Shown one piece after another: positions 7,687 to 16,570 of a DNA stretch of 64,000 bases (its first letter is position 1; each line of letters begins with the position of its first letter). The stretch is taken from assembly GCF_009192765.1 (NCBI RefSeq), contig NZ_VOHQ01000001.1:124001-188000 (forward strand), read 5' to 3'. A program made the translations under genes and the position numbers. This DNA is from Agriterribacter humi. Lineage in GTDB: Bacteria; Bacteroidota; Bacteroidia; Chitinophagales; Chitinophagaceae. The notes beneath the pieces are model-generated. The model did no database searches. It saw only the letters and a program-made list of their open reading frames with translations, and had not been told where the DNA came from.

Positions 7687-9039
7687 ATGATTGCGGATAA
7701 TTATATCATCACACATAAAAGCATTAAAGAACCGCCGGTATCTTTTGGGTCGAAACTCAAGTTCCTCGGCCCGGGTTTTATTCTTTCGGCGTCTATTGTA
7801 GGATCGGGAGAACTGATTGCTACCACCGTACTCGGTGCCAGGGCAGGCTTTACTGCATTCTGGATCATCATAGTAAGCTGCCTTGTAAAAGTAGCCATAC
7901 AACTGGAATTTGGTAAAAGGGCGGTTATTTCCGGTGAAACGCCTATGCAATCCTTTTCAAAACTTCCCGGCCCCCGGGTGGGGAAAACCAACTGGACAGT
8001 AACGGTTGTGTTTTTACTTACTTTACTTAAAATAATACAGGTAGGCGGTATGCTTGGTGGATCCGCTATTGTTTTAAGCATGCTTTTTCCGGCATTGCCG
8101 GTTTTTGCATGGGCAATTGTTATCGCTGTACTGATTGCTGTGCTTATCTATAAAAATTATTACACGCTGGTTGAAAAATCCTCGCTGATCATGGTGGTGG
8201 CTTTCACTGCATTAACCATTGTATCCCTGATAGCAGTTTCGTTTACACCTTACCGTTTTACAATGGACGACATCACTTCCGGCTTACAATTTGAGCTGCC
8301 CGCGCACCTGGTTATTCTTGCTATTGGCGCATTTGGCATTACCGGCGTGGCCAGCGATGAGATCATCGCTTATAACTACTGGTGCATTGAAAAAGGATAT
8401 GCGGCTTATACCGGCCCGGCCGATAATACAGCAGCATGGAATAAAAGAGCAAGAGGCTGGACCAGCGTGATGTATCTTGATGCATTGGTAGCCATGATCA
8501 TATACACAGCCGTTACGGCCGCGTTTTACCTCCTGGGCGCTTCTATATTGTACGACCGCGGAGAGATACCGGAAGGAAATGCTTTGATAGAGACCCTTGC
8601 CCATATTTATACGCAATCATTGGGCAATGGCATAAGAACGGCGTATCTTATTGGCGCTTTCTTTGTACTGTTTTCCAGTGTATTTGCTACCCTTGCTTAC
8701 TGGTCGAGATTGTTCTCCGATATTTTCGGACAGTTTGGATGGATAGATTTTTACAACCCCGTCAAAAGAAAAAAAACGATTGCCCTTTTATCGTGGACAT
8801 TCCCTGCAGTTTGGGTAATAGCATACCTTTTTATTCAGTTACCGGTTTTAATGATCATATCCGGCGGTGTGGTAGGCTCGGTACTTTTACTGATTGTTGT
8901 TTTTGCCGCGCTGTGCTTCCGTTACCACAAAAACTATCCTTCATTAAAGTCCTCTCTTTTCTACAATATATTATTCTGGCTTAGTGTACTGTCTATAGCA
9001 ACGATCGCAGTATACGGATTGGTGAAATTGATAAGGTAG
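7687..9039 (+). CDS. Nramp-fold inner-membrane transporter with atypical binding site
   Basis: A 450-residue protein with about 11-12 hydrophobic segments over its whole length and the Nramp/LeuT-fold start FLGPGFILSASIVGSGE (about 27-43). Classical Nramp Mn/Fe transporters bind the metal with DPGN in TM1 and MPH in TM6; here the TM1 position reads SIVGSGE and the TM6-like segment reads ITGVASDEIIAYNYW (about 218-232), so the metal ligands are missing. Divergent Nramp-related proteins with such changes exist in bacteria; their substrates may not be transition metals. It is divergently oriented from the hydrolase gene and followed by a terminator, so it is probably monocistronic. Confidence 0.85.
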   Translation: MIADNYIITHKSIKEPPVSFGSKLKFLGPGFILSASIVGSGELIATTVLGARAGFTAFWIIIVSCLVKVAIQLEFGKRAVISGETPMQSFSKLPGPRVGKTNWTVTVVFLLTLLKIIQVGGMLGGSAIVLSMLFPALPVFAWAIVIAVLIAVLIYKNYYTLVEKSSLIMVVAFTALTIVSLIAVSFTPYRFTMDDITSGLQFELPAHLVILAIGAFGITGVASDEIIAYNYWCIEKGYAAYTGPADNTAAWNKRARGWTSVMYLDALVAMIIYTAVTAAFYLLGASILYDRGEIPEGNALIETLAHIYTQSLGNGIRTAYLIGAFFVLFSSVFATLAYWSRLFSDIFGQFGWIDFYNPVKRKKTIALLSWTFPAVWVIAYLFIQLPVLMIISGGVVGSVLLLIVVFAALCFRYHKNYPSLKSSLFYNILFWLSVLSIATIAVYGLVKLIR

Positions 9040-9132
9040 GGCAGTATCCAAAAGTATTTTTTAAATCAGCATAGAACAGGATAGACATTTAAATCGTAAT
9101 GCTTACTTTCAGTTTGAATTAAGATCAGAAAG

Positions 9133-9170
9133 CAGGAACTCCTGCCCTTTTAAGCCGGTTCCTGTTTTTT
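9133..9170 (+). terminator. Intrinsic terminator after the Nramp-like gene
   Basis: CAGGAAC (9133-9139) pairs with GTTCCTG (9158-9164) and is followed by a run of six T (9165-9170). The loop is long (18 nt), so strength is uncertain. It ends 12 bp before the sigma-factor start codon and may also lie in that gene's leader. Confidence 0.5.
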
Positions 9171-9182
9171 AATTTGCCTGCC

Positions 9183-9782
9183 ATGCCAATTGCTTTGAAA
9201 GAAAATAAAGACAAGCTACTTGCTAAAGTTGCAGGGGGTGACAGAGACGCATTTACACAGCTTTACACTGATCACCTCAATAATTTGTTCCGCTATATAT
9301 TTCTTATTACCAGGTCGAAAGAAGAAACAGAGGAAATCCTCCAGGAGGTTTTTATCAGGATATGGGAGAACCGGTCTAAGCTGGTTGCAATAGATTCTTT
9401 TGAAAATTATGTATTTCGCTGTGCCAAGAATAAATTACTCGATAATATCCGTCGTCAGCAAGTGAAGCAGCGTGTATTTTCTGAGATTAAAAGATCAAAA
9501 GAAGTATCAGCATCCACCACCAGCGACCAGTCGGCATATAAAGAATACTACCTGCTTGTTCAGCAAGCAATCGAAAAGCTGCCTCCAAAACGAAAACTGA
9601 TTTTCCGCTTAAACATTGAAAACGGGTATTCACGCGAAGAAATCGCCAGGCACCTGAACATTTCCGATTCCGTTGTTAAAAAACAGATATATAAGGCCTC
9701 CTATTTTGTACGGGCATACTTGGTTAAGCATGGAGAGATATCCATGTCGCTTCTTACCACACTCGGCATATCATGCTTTTGA
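9183..9782 (+). CDS. ECF-type RNA polymerase sigma factor (FecI-like)
   Basis: I choose the ATG at 9183; a TTG three codons upstream is also open. The 199-residue product has sigma region 2 (DAFTQLYTDHLNNLFRYI, then EEILQEVFIRIWENR at about 50-64) and region 4 (AIEKLPPKRKLIFRLN, followed by the helix-turn-helix YSREEIARHLNISDSVVKKQI). It belongs to the Bacteroidota sigma-70 family that is paired with FecR and a TonB-dependent transporter carrying an STN domain. FecR and SusC follow directly, so it should activate the PUL1 genes when substrate engages SusC. Confidence 0.93.
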   Translation: MPIALKENKDKLLAKVAGGDRDAFTQLYTDHLNNLFRYIFLITRSKEETEEILQEVFIRIWENRSKLVAIDSFENYVFRCAKNKLLDNIRRQQVKQRVFSEIKRSKEVSASTTSDQSAYKEYYLLVQQAIEKLPPKRKLIFRLNIENGYSREEIARHLNISDSVVKKQIYKASYFVRAYLVKHGEISMSLLTTLGISCF

Positions 9783-9862
9783 TCTCCGCAAAAAAATAAA
9801 AAAGATACAGTAAGAGGGGTGCATTTATTAAAGTGGTGCGTCTTTATTGCCAAGACGAACAT

Positions 9863-11059
9863 ATGAAACCATCTCAACTTGATCTTATTCTTGAAAAATT
9901 AGCGACCGGCACGGCAACCGAAGAAGAGGGACAACAATTTGCGGAATGGCTGCAAACCGCGCCTGCTGAAGAAGTGGGCGCTATACTGGACAAATACAGT
10001 CGTATCATCAAAGAAAAACATCCTCCTGGTGAGGAAGTTGATAAAACACTCGTTGCCCAGATTGAAGCTGCGCTTGATCAGCACGATCTGGGCGTAAAAA
10101 GAGACAATAAACAGGGCAGGATAATATCCATGCGCTTTTTATATAGAATAGCCGCTGCCTCGGTAATTATTTTCATCTCCGTGGCAATAGGTTATTATGT
10201 ATTGAAACCGCGTGTGTCAGATCCCGTGGCAGTACAGCAACCACCAATGCATAATAAGGATGTGTTGCCCGGCATCAATAAAGCCATCCTTACATTATCA
10301 GACAATTCCGTGGTGGTATTAGATGATTCAACCAATGGACAGGTTGCCAAACAGGGTAATACGCGGATAACAAAATTGTCGAATGGACAGTTGGTATACC
10401 ATGTTGATGGAAAGGCAATGCAGGCGGTGTATAATACGCTCACTACCCCCAAAGGCGGCCAATTTAAACTCACACTGCCGGATGGAAGCAAAGTATGGCT
10501 GAACGCAGCCTCTTCTATAAAGTACCCCACCGCCTTTAACGGAAATCAAAGAGAAGTGCATGTAACCGGCGAAGCTTATTTCGAGATCATACACAACAAA
10601 TCAAAACCATTCAGGGTAAAGGCCAATGAAATGGAAGTAACGGTATTGGGTACCCACTTTAATATCAACGCCTATGATGATGAAGAAGCCGTTAAAACAA
10701 CCCTGATAGAAGGAAGTGTAAGATTGACCCGGGACGGCAAGGCTACCACGCTGAAACCGGGGCAGCAGGCACAGATTGGCAAACAAGGTACCATTAATGT
10801 AGTAGCCGATGTTGATACCGATGAAGTGATGGCATGGAAAAACGGATTTTTTCAGTTTGAAGGAGCCGATCTGAAAACCGTGATGAGACAACTGGCCAGA
10901 TGGTACGATGTAGATGTGGTTTACATGCCTGGAATTCCGGAAAGACAATTTGCGGGGCAGATGAGCAGGGATGAAAACCTCTCTGTAACCCTTGATATTC
11001 TTAAAGAAAGCAATGTGCACTTTCAGATCAATGGAAAACAACTGATCCTGATGCCGTGA
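9863..11059 (+). CDS. FecR family anti-sigma factor
   Basis: Start chosen at the ATG at 9863; a GTG at 9833 would add ten unlikely residues. The 398-residue protein has an N-terminal cytoplasmic sigma-binding region, one membrane span at about residues 89-112 (FLYRIAAASVIIFISVAIGYYVL), and the periplasmic FecR domain at about 192-292 (LTTPKGGQFKLTLPDGSKVWLNAAS, HVTGEAYFEI, FRVKANEMEVTVLGTHFNI). A C-terminal DUF4974-type domain follows (GFFQFEGADLKTVMRQLARWYDV). It sits in the inner membrane and relays the state of the SusC STN domain to the sigma factor encoded just upstream. Confidence 0.94.
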   Translation: MKPSQLDLILEKLATGTATEEEGQQFAEWLQTAPAEEVGAILDKYSRIIKEKHPPGEEVDKTLVAQIEAALDQHDLGVKRDNKQGRIISMRFLYRIAAASVIIFISVAIGYYVLKPRVSDPVAVQQPPMHNKDVLPGINKAILTLSDNSVVVLDDSTNGQVAKQGNTRITKLSNGQLVYHVDGKAMQAVYNTLTTPKGGQFKLTLPDGSKVWLNAASSIKYPTAFNGNQREVHVTGEAYFEIIHNKSKPFRVKANEMEVTVLGTHFNINAYDDEEAVKTTLIEGSVRLTRDGKATTLKPGQQAQIGKQGTINVVADVDTDEVMAWKNGFFQFEGADLKTVMRQLARWYDVDVVYMPGIPERQFAGQMSRDENLSVTLDILKESNVHFQINGKQLILMP

Positions 11060-11244
11060 TCATGATAGATGCCAGTAGATAGCCAATAATTTTTTTTGTA
11101 TTATACCATTAGTCCAAAAGAAAACCGCCCCGACTGCGAATCGAAGCGGCAAGTAAAGTGGGCCAATATGCAATCTTCCGGACTGCTCTTTTTAAACCCA
11201 ACTGCCCGTCTGCACTGATGCAGGCGAGCCTAAAAAACAAAGTT
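11060..11244 (+). promoter_or_regulatory. susC leader region with a hairpin near the start codon
   Basis: The 185 bp between the fecR-like and susC-like genes include a T-rich stretch (11088-11098) and a stem-loop, CGTCTGCA (11207-11214) with TGCAGGCG (11219-11226) and loop CTGA, ending 18 bp before the SusC ATG. It may affect translation of SusC. No confident promoter was found. Confidence 0.35.
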
Positions 11245-14200
11245 ATGAAATTCAAAGCTATTACACTCCCGCATTTCAGAAGGGAGATGCTCAACAAAAC
11301 GCTGTTTGTCATGAAACTTACTTTCTTTCTTATGCTGGTCGGTTTCCTGCAGGTTGCCGCAAAAGGCCTTTCACAGGAAGTATCTCTTTCGGAAAAAGGA
11401 GCCAGGCTTCAAAAAATTTTAAAAAAAATCCATAAACAAACCGGCTATTTATTCTGGTACGATGTAAAAGAAATCGGTGAAGCAAAACCTGTTGACATCC
11501 AGGTAGAGCGGGTAAGTATTGAAAAAGCGCTTTCCATATGTTTTAATGGTCAGCCACTTTCTTACACCATCATTAATAAAACAGTTGTCGTTAAATCTTT
11601 ATCAACGCCTCCACCACTAGCGGCAGATCCGCCTCCCACCCCCGTTATTCCGCCACCGGTTGATATAAGCGGAAAAATAATTGATCCCGAAGGCAAGCCG
11701 GTTCCCGGTGTTTCCATAAAAGTAAAAGGCAGCAATAAAGGAACATTTACTGCTGCAGACGGAACATTTACTTTAACAGATGTGGGTGACAATGCAGAAC
11801 TGGAAATATCATCAGTGGGTTTCACTACGCAGACCATTGCCGTTGGCAAAAGAAAGCAGATCACTATTTCCTTAGCCTTCGATGTAAGAGAGGAGGAAAC
11901 GGTAGTAATATCGTACGGCACACAAAAAAAAGCTACGCTTACAGGAGCCATCGCTACCGTGAAAGGAGACGATATCAGGCGATCTCCGGCAACCAATATT
12001 TCCAATAACCTGGTGGGCCGGCTCCCCGGTTTGTCTGTGGTAACACCAGGCGGCGAACCCGGAACTACCGGTGCTACCATCCGTATACGCGGCTCAAATA
12101 CACTGGGCAACAATAGTCCGCTGGTTGTAGTAGACGGCATCGCTAACCGGCCACTGGAACGTATTAATCCTGCCGACATTGAAAGCATAACGGTTTTAAA
12201 AGATGCCATGGCGGCCATATATGGCGCACAGGCGGCCAACGGGGTTATACTGGTTACCACCAAAAGAGGAAAGACAGGAAAGCCAAAAATAACCGTAGAC
12301 TTTAACCATGGTTATAACCAGCCCACCAGGATTCCAAAGATGGCAGACGCGGCACAATATGCCACTATGCTGAACGAAATATCGTACTACGCCAATCCCG
12401 GTGCAGGACGTAATCAAAGATACACGGACGATGATATCAGGCAATTCAGCGATGGCTCGGATCCATGGGGTCATCCTAATACGGATTGGTTCGGAGAAGT
12501 ATTTAAGAAATGGTCTCCCCAGACCTATGGAAATGTAACGCTTTCGGGCGGCTCAGACAATTTCAGGTACCTGCTTTCCATAGGCGCCAGAACCGAGGAT
12601 GGCTATTACAAAAACAGTGCTACTAAATACGACCAATACAATTTCAGAACCAATATAGACGGCAAAATCTCCAAAAGCATTTCTGTCTCCTTTGATGTTT
12701 CCGGCAGGCAGGAAGTGGCTAATTTTCCCACTGTTTCTTCTGTAGGTATTTTCAGAGCCTTGATGCGTGGCAAACCAAACAGACCTGCATTTTGGCCCGA
12801 TGGCAGCCCCGGTCCTGAACTGGAATTCGGAGATCAGCCGGCTGTTACCAGCACCAATGCTACAGGTTACGATAAAGACAAATGGTACAGGTTGGAAAGC
12901 AGGGTAAACATTACATTTAATGTTCCCTGGGTTAAAGGATTGACGATCCAGGGTAACGCTTCTATAGATAAAGCCATTGAATCCCGCAAAGTATTCATAA
13001 CGCCATGGTATTTGTATACATGGGATGGAAACCCCGATCATATTTTAAACAAAGGCAAAAAAGGTGTAGACGCGCCTCAGTTAACCCAAATAAATAACGA
13101 TGGACAGACTACTACTTTAAACGCATACGCTACTTATGAAAGAGAAATAAATACAGATCATCATATTAAGATAATGGCGGGAACGGAAAGACAGGAAGGT
13201 AACAATAGTTATTTTACTGCATTCCGCAGAAATTACCTGTCGGCTGAAATTGACCAGTTATTTGCAGGGGCAAGCGATGAGTTTATGTCGAATAACGGTC
13301 TGGGAACCCAAAGCGCCAGGCTGAATTATTTTGGACGTTTAAACTACGATTACAAACTAAAATATCTTTTTGAATATGTTTGGCGCTATGATGGCTCTTA
13401 TATATTTCCAAAGGATAAACGCTTTGGTTTTTTCCAGGGTGTTTCACTGGGATGGAGAATTTCAGAGGAAAATTTCTGGAAAGAAAATCTCAGTTTCATT
13501 GATGGTTTTAAAATTCGTGGAACGTACGGACAAACCGGTAACGATCGTATTGCGGAATACCAGTATCTCTCATCCTATGGATTCCAGAATCAGCCCTATA
13601 TACTGGGAACAGACCATGACAACAAAAGACTGGTGGAATTGCGTGTGCCCAACCCGGAGGTAACCTGGGAAGTAGCAGAGCAGGCCAATATTGGTTTTGA
13701 TATGCAGTTACTCCGGAAAAAACTGACCATTGAAGCGGATTATTTTATTAACAGGCGATCTAATATCCTCACCACCAGAAATGGTTCGGTACCTGGTTCC
13801 ACCGGATTCACCCTTCCGCCTGAAAATATCGGGAAGGTAAGCAACAAAGGTTTTGAGATAACAGTAGGTTATGGCGATCAGGCCGGAGACTTCGGGTATA
13901 ATATTTCCGTAAACGGAAGTTATTCCAAAAACAAAATTGTTTTCTGGGATGAAACGCCCGGCGTTCCGGAATATCAGCAATCAACAGGCAGGCCAATGGG
14001 CAGCAACCTGTATTACAACGCCATAGGTATATTTAAAGACCAGGCAGATGTAGATAAGTATCCTCATTGGGCGGGTGCGAAGCCAGGTGATGTTATTTTT
14101 GAAGATGTGAATGGCGACAATAAAATTGACGGGCTTGACCTGGTTCGAAATGAACGGAATGCTTTACCCCGTTTTACCGGCGGCTTTAACCTTAGCCTTA

Positions 14201-14631
14201 TTTATAAAAATTTTCAACTTACCGCGCTGGTTCAGGGAGCAGCAGGAGCGCAGCAATATGTTAGGCCGGAATCGGGCGATGATGGTAACTATTATAAGGA
14301 CTTTGCGGAAAACCGCTGGACACCCGAAAACCCAGGCGCTACATATCCCAGAACATTTAACGGTAGTAATGAATACTGGAGAAACCAGTTGAATACCTAT
14401 TGGATACAATCAACCGACTATATGCGGTTAAAAAGTCTTGAGATCAGCTATAATGTTCCGTTGAGAAAAGAAAGCAAGAGCATCCAGGCGCTGAGGGTTT
14501 ACCTGAATGGATTGAATTTGCTCACAATAGATAAGGGAACGCTTATAGATCCTGAATCCATGGCAGATCAGCTCGGTATTAATTATCCACCCCAAAGGAT
14601 TGTAAACGCGGGTGTATCCATCACTTTTTAA
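11245..14631 (+). CDS. SusC/RagA TonB-dependent outer-membrane transporter with STN domain
   Basis: The ATG at 11245 is preferred to an earlier start because it gives MKFKAITLPHFRREMLNKT and a signal segment. The 1128-residue product has in order: signal/TM (about 20-45), STN signalling domain (about 50-115), a proline-rich linker, a carboxypeptidase-regulatory-like Ig domain (about 140-215, DISGKIIDPEGKPVPGVSI), the TonB plug (about 222-342, with IRIRGSNTLGNNSPLVVVDG) and a long beta-barrel ending in VNAGVSITF, with the terminal aromatic typical of outer-membrane proteins. The STN domain marks it as a transducer acting through FecR and the ECF sigma factor. With the downstream SusD it forms the PUL1 oligosaccharide importer. 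Confidence 0.95.
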   Translation: MKFKAITLPHFRREMLNKTLFVMKLTFFLMLVGFLQVAAKGLSQEVSLSEKGARLQKILKKIHKQTGYLFWYDVKEIGEAKPVDIQVERVSIEKALSICFNGQPLSYTIINKTVVVKSLSTPPPLAADPPPTPVIPPPVDISGKIIDPEGKPVPGVSIKVKGSNKGTFTAADGTFTLTDVGDNAELEISSVGFTTQTIAVGKRKQITISLAFDVREEETVVISYGTQKKATLTGAIATVKGDDIRRSPATNISNNLVGRLPGLSVVTPGGEPGTTGATIRIRGSNTLGNNSPLVVVDGIANRPLERINPADIESITVLKDAMAAIYGAQAANGVILVTTKRGKTGKPKITVDFNHGYNQPTRIPKMADAAQYATMLNEISYYANPGAGRNQRYTDDDIRQFSDGSDPWGHPNTDWFGEVFKKWSPQTYGNVTLSGGSDNFRYLLSIGARTEDGYYKNSATKYDQYNFRTNIDGKISKSISVSFDVSGRQEVANFPTVSSVGIFRALMRGKPNRPAFWPDGSPGPELEFGDQPAVTSTNATGYDKDKWYRLESRVNITFNVPWVKGLTIQGNASIDKAIESRKVFITPWYLYTWDGNPDHILNKGKKGVDAPQLTQINNDGQTTTLNAYATYEREINTDHHIKIMAGTERQEGNNSYFTAFRRNYLSAEIDQLFAGASDEFMSNNGLGTQSARLNYFGRLNYDYKLKYLFEYVWRYDGSYIFPKDKRFGFFQGVSLGWRISEENFWKENLSFIDGFKIRGTYGQTGNDRIAEYQYLSSYGFQNQPYILGTDHDNKRLVELRVPNPEVTWEVAEQANIGFDMQLLRKKLTIEADYFINRRSNILTTRNGSVPGSTGFTLPPENIGKVSNKGFEITVGYGDQAGDFGYNISVNGSYSKNKIVFWDETPGVPEYQQSTGRPMGSNLYYNAIGIFKDQADVDKYPHWAGAKPGDVIFEDVNGDNKIDGLDLVRNERNALPRFTGGFNLSLIYKNFQLTALVQGAAGAQQYVRPESGDDGNYYKDFAENRWTPENPGATYPRTFNGSNEYWRNQLNTYWIQSTDYMRLKSLEISYNVPLRKESKSIQALRVYLNGLNLLTIDKGTLIDPESMADQLGINYPPQRIVNAGVSITF

Positions 14632-14642
14632 GCCAGAACAAT

Positions 14643-16493
14643 ATGAAAAAGATTATAACAAAAATATTGATAGTGCTAAGTGCCATTATACTGCTGACCT
14701 CCTGCACAAAAGCCCCTTTTCTTGATAAAGACCCGTTAGGTGAATATTCTGAAGTAGCTGTATGGAAAGATCCGGCACTGATTGAGCCTTTTGTTAATAC
14801 CATTTATGCGGGTACATTAGGATCACCTTTCAACTATATGCGGCTCGCCTGCTATACAGATGAAGCAGTAAATGCTTTATACGGCAATGCATTTAACGTG
14901 AACAAATCGCTGATAACCTCCGATAGCTACCTGGAATGGGAATTTGGTTTTGGCAGCGATCATACTGCACATTTTACATGGAACAGGCTCTATGCCAACG
15001 TGCGCCGCACCAACCTGTTCTTTGCTAATATTGACAGAGCCGAATCGGACGATCCCGCCTGGATTCCCAGGTTGAAGGGCGAAGTATATTTCAACAGGGC
15101 ATTCACATATCATCATCTTGTATCATTATACGGTGGCGTGCCCATCATTACAAAAGCACATGAATTGAACGACGATTTTTCTGCCCCGAGAAATACATAC
15201 GAAGAATGCATCAACTTTATTGCAGGACAACTTGATTCTGCTGCGGCATTATTACCGGATACTTATCCTGCGGCGCAATTAGGACGTGCCACCAAAGGTG
15301 CGGCCCTCGCTTTAAAAGCAAGGGTTTTGCTGTACGCGGCAAGCGATCTGCACAATCCCGAGAAGAATGGCTCAGTTGTGGCAGGTTATTCAAATCCGGA
15401 ATTGCTGGGATATACAGGCGGCGATGCTACGGCACGCTGGCAGGCTGCAAAAGCTGCTGCCAAAGCGGTGATTGATCTTAACCGGTACAGCCTGTATAAA
15501 CCAGATCCTGCCACACCTGCAGAAGCCGAACAAAATCTTACTGCGTATTTTATATCTACCAATGGCACGGAAGAAGATATTTTATTACAATATATTTCAT
15601 TGCTTGGTTATGATGATTACCCGGCTTTGCGTGTTGCACCCAATGGATATAACGGTCATGGGTCAACGACACCGGTCGGAGAAATGGTAGATGACTATGA
15701 AATGAGTGACGGAACCAAATTCGACTGGAACAATCCCGTTCATGCAGCCGATCCATACGCCAACAGGGAAGCAAGACTGTATTCCAGTATTCTGTATGAA
15801 GGTGCACAGTGGAGAGAACGCCCCGCGGATGTACGCGCCATTGACCCGTTTGGAAAAATCCAGGTTGGTCTTGTGGTAAATACCTCGGGACAAACTGTTA
15901 AAGGCGGACTGGATAACCGCGAAGGGCCGATCAATACTTCCAATGGCGGCTATACCGGGTATTATCTAAGGAAAGCTGTTGATATCAGCTATGATCCTAC
16001 TTTCGGATCCGCCATGCAGAATGTGCCTTTCCGGCATTTGCGCTATGGCGAAGTATTGCTGAACTATGCAGAAGCCTGCGTGGAAACAGGGGAAGATGCA
16101 GAGGCCAGGACATATATCAACATGATCCGTAAACGTGCAGGGCTTCCGGACCTCGATGGATCACTCGCAGGCGATGCACTGAGACAGGCATGCAGGCACG
16201 AGCGCCGTGTAGAGCTGGCTTTTGAAGACATCCGTTTCTGGGATGTACGTCGCTGGCTCATCGGCCCGCAGCAGCTTACCCGCACCATGCACAAAGCTGA
16301 TGTGAAATACGTAACCAACGCCACGGTAACTGCATACCGCAAACCGGATGGAACAACCTGGGGACCAGCTATCATTACCAACCAGGAAAATGGTGTTGAT
16401 GTGCGGATCTTTAATAATGAAGATTATTTCTTTCCTCTTATGCGCACGGAAATCAATAAAAACAACCTGTTGATTCAAAACCCCGGTTATTAA
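14643..16493 (+). CDS. SusD/RagB family glycan-binding lipoprotein
   Basis: A 616-residue lipoprotein starting 11 bp after susC. The signal peptide ends in the lipobox LLTSC (Cys near residue 21). Typical SusD features include the N-terminal FLDKDPLGEYSE, the tetratricopeptide-like helices (RLKGEVYFNRAFTYHHLVSLYGGVPI) and the C-terminal VRKRAGLPDL-like, RHERRVELAFEDIRFWDVRRW and YFFPLMRTEINKN motifs. It caps the SusC barrel on the cell surface and captures oligosaccharide. Substrate cannot be inferred from sequence. A hairpin followed by a T-rich tract lies just downstream (16508-16555). Confidence 0.95.
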   Translation: MKKIITKILIVLSAIILLTSCTKAPFLDKDPLGEYSEVAVWKDPALIEPFVNTIYAGTLGSPFNYMRLACYTDEAVNALYGNAFNVNKSLITSDSYLEWEFGFGSDHTAHFTWNRLYANVRRTNLFFANIDRAESDDPAWIPRLKGEVYFNRAFTYHHLVSLYGGVPIITKAHELNDDFSAPRNTYEECINFIAGQLDSAAALLPDTYPAAQLGRATKGAALALKARVLLYAASDLHNPEKNGSVVAGYSNPELLGYTGGDATARWQAAKAAAKAVIDLNRYSLYKPDPATPAEAEQNLTAYFISTNGTEEDILLQYISLLGYDDYPALRVAPNGYNGHGSTTPVGEMVDDYEMSDGTKFDWNNPVHAADPYANREARLYSSILYEGAQWRERPADVRAIDPFGKIQVGLVVNTSGQTVKGGLDNREGPINTSNGGYTGYYLRKAVDISYDPTFGSAMQNVPFRHLRYGEVLLNYAEACVETGEDAEARTYINMIRKRAGLPDLDGSLAGDALRQACRHERRVELAFEDIRFWDVRRWLIGPQQLTRTMHKADVKYVTNATVTAYRKPDGTTWGPAIITNQENGVDVRIFNNEDYFFPLMRTEINKNNLLIQNPGY

Positions 16494-16507
16494 CAATATA
16501 ATGTATA

Positions 16508-16555
16508 CCTGCGCTAAGATCTTGCTATAAGAGCCTGGCGCGGGTTCTTCTTATT
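16508..16555 (+). terminator. Hairpin plus T-rich tract after susD (attenuator candidate)
   Basis: CCTGCGC (16508-16514) pairs with GCGCGGG (16538-16544, one G-T pair), followed by TTCTTCTTATT. It sits between susD and the enzyme gene 16571-18715 and could partly terminate transcription, so that SusCD is expressed above the enzymes. Confidence 0.45.
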
Positions 16556-16570
16556 ATAATTTCCTCTTCT

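Noticed and set aside
9174-9182. TTG at 9174 as the sigma-factor start
   Set aside because: An ATG three codons later fits the family N-terminus better, and the TTG lies directly after the terminator U-tract.
11562-12263. A 233-codon open frame on the minus strand inside susC
   Set aside because: It is a shadow of the SusC frame: low-complexity Ser/Pro/Val composition, no motif, fully antisense to a well-supported gene.
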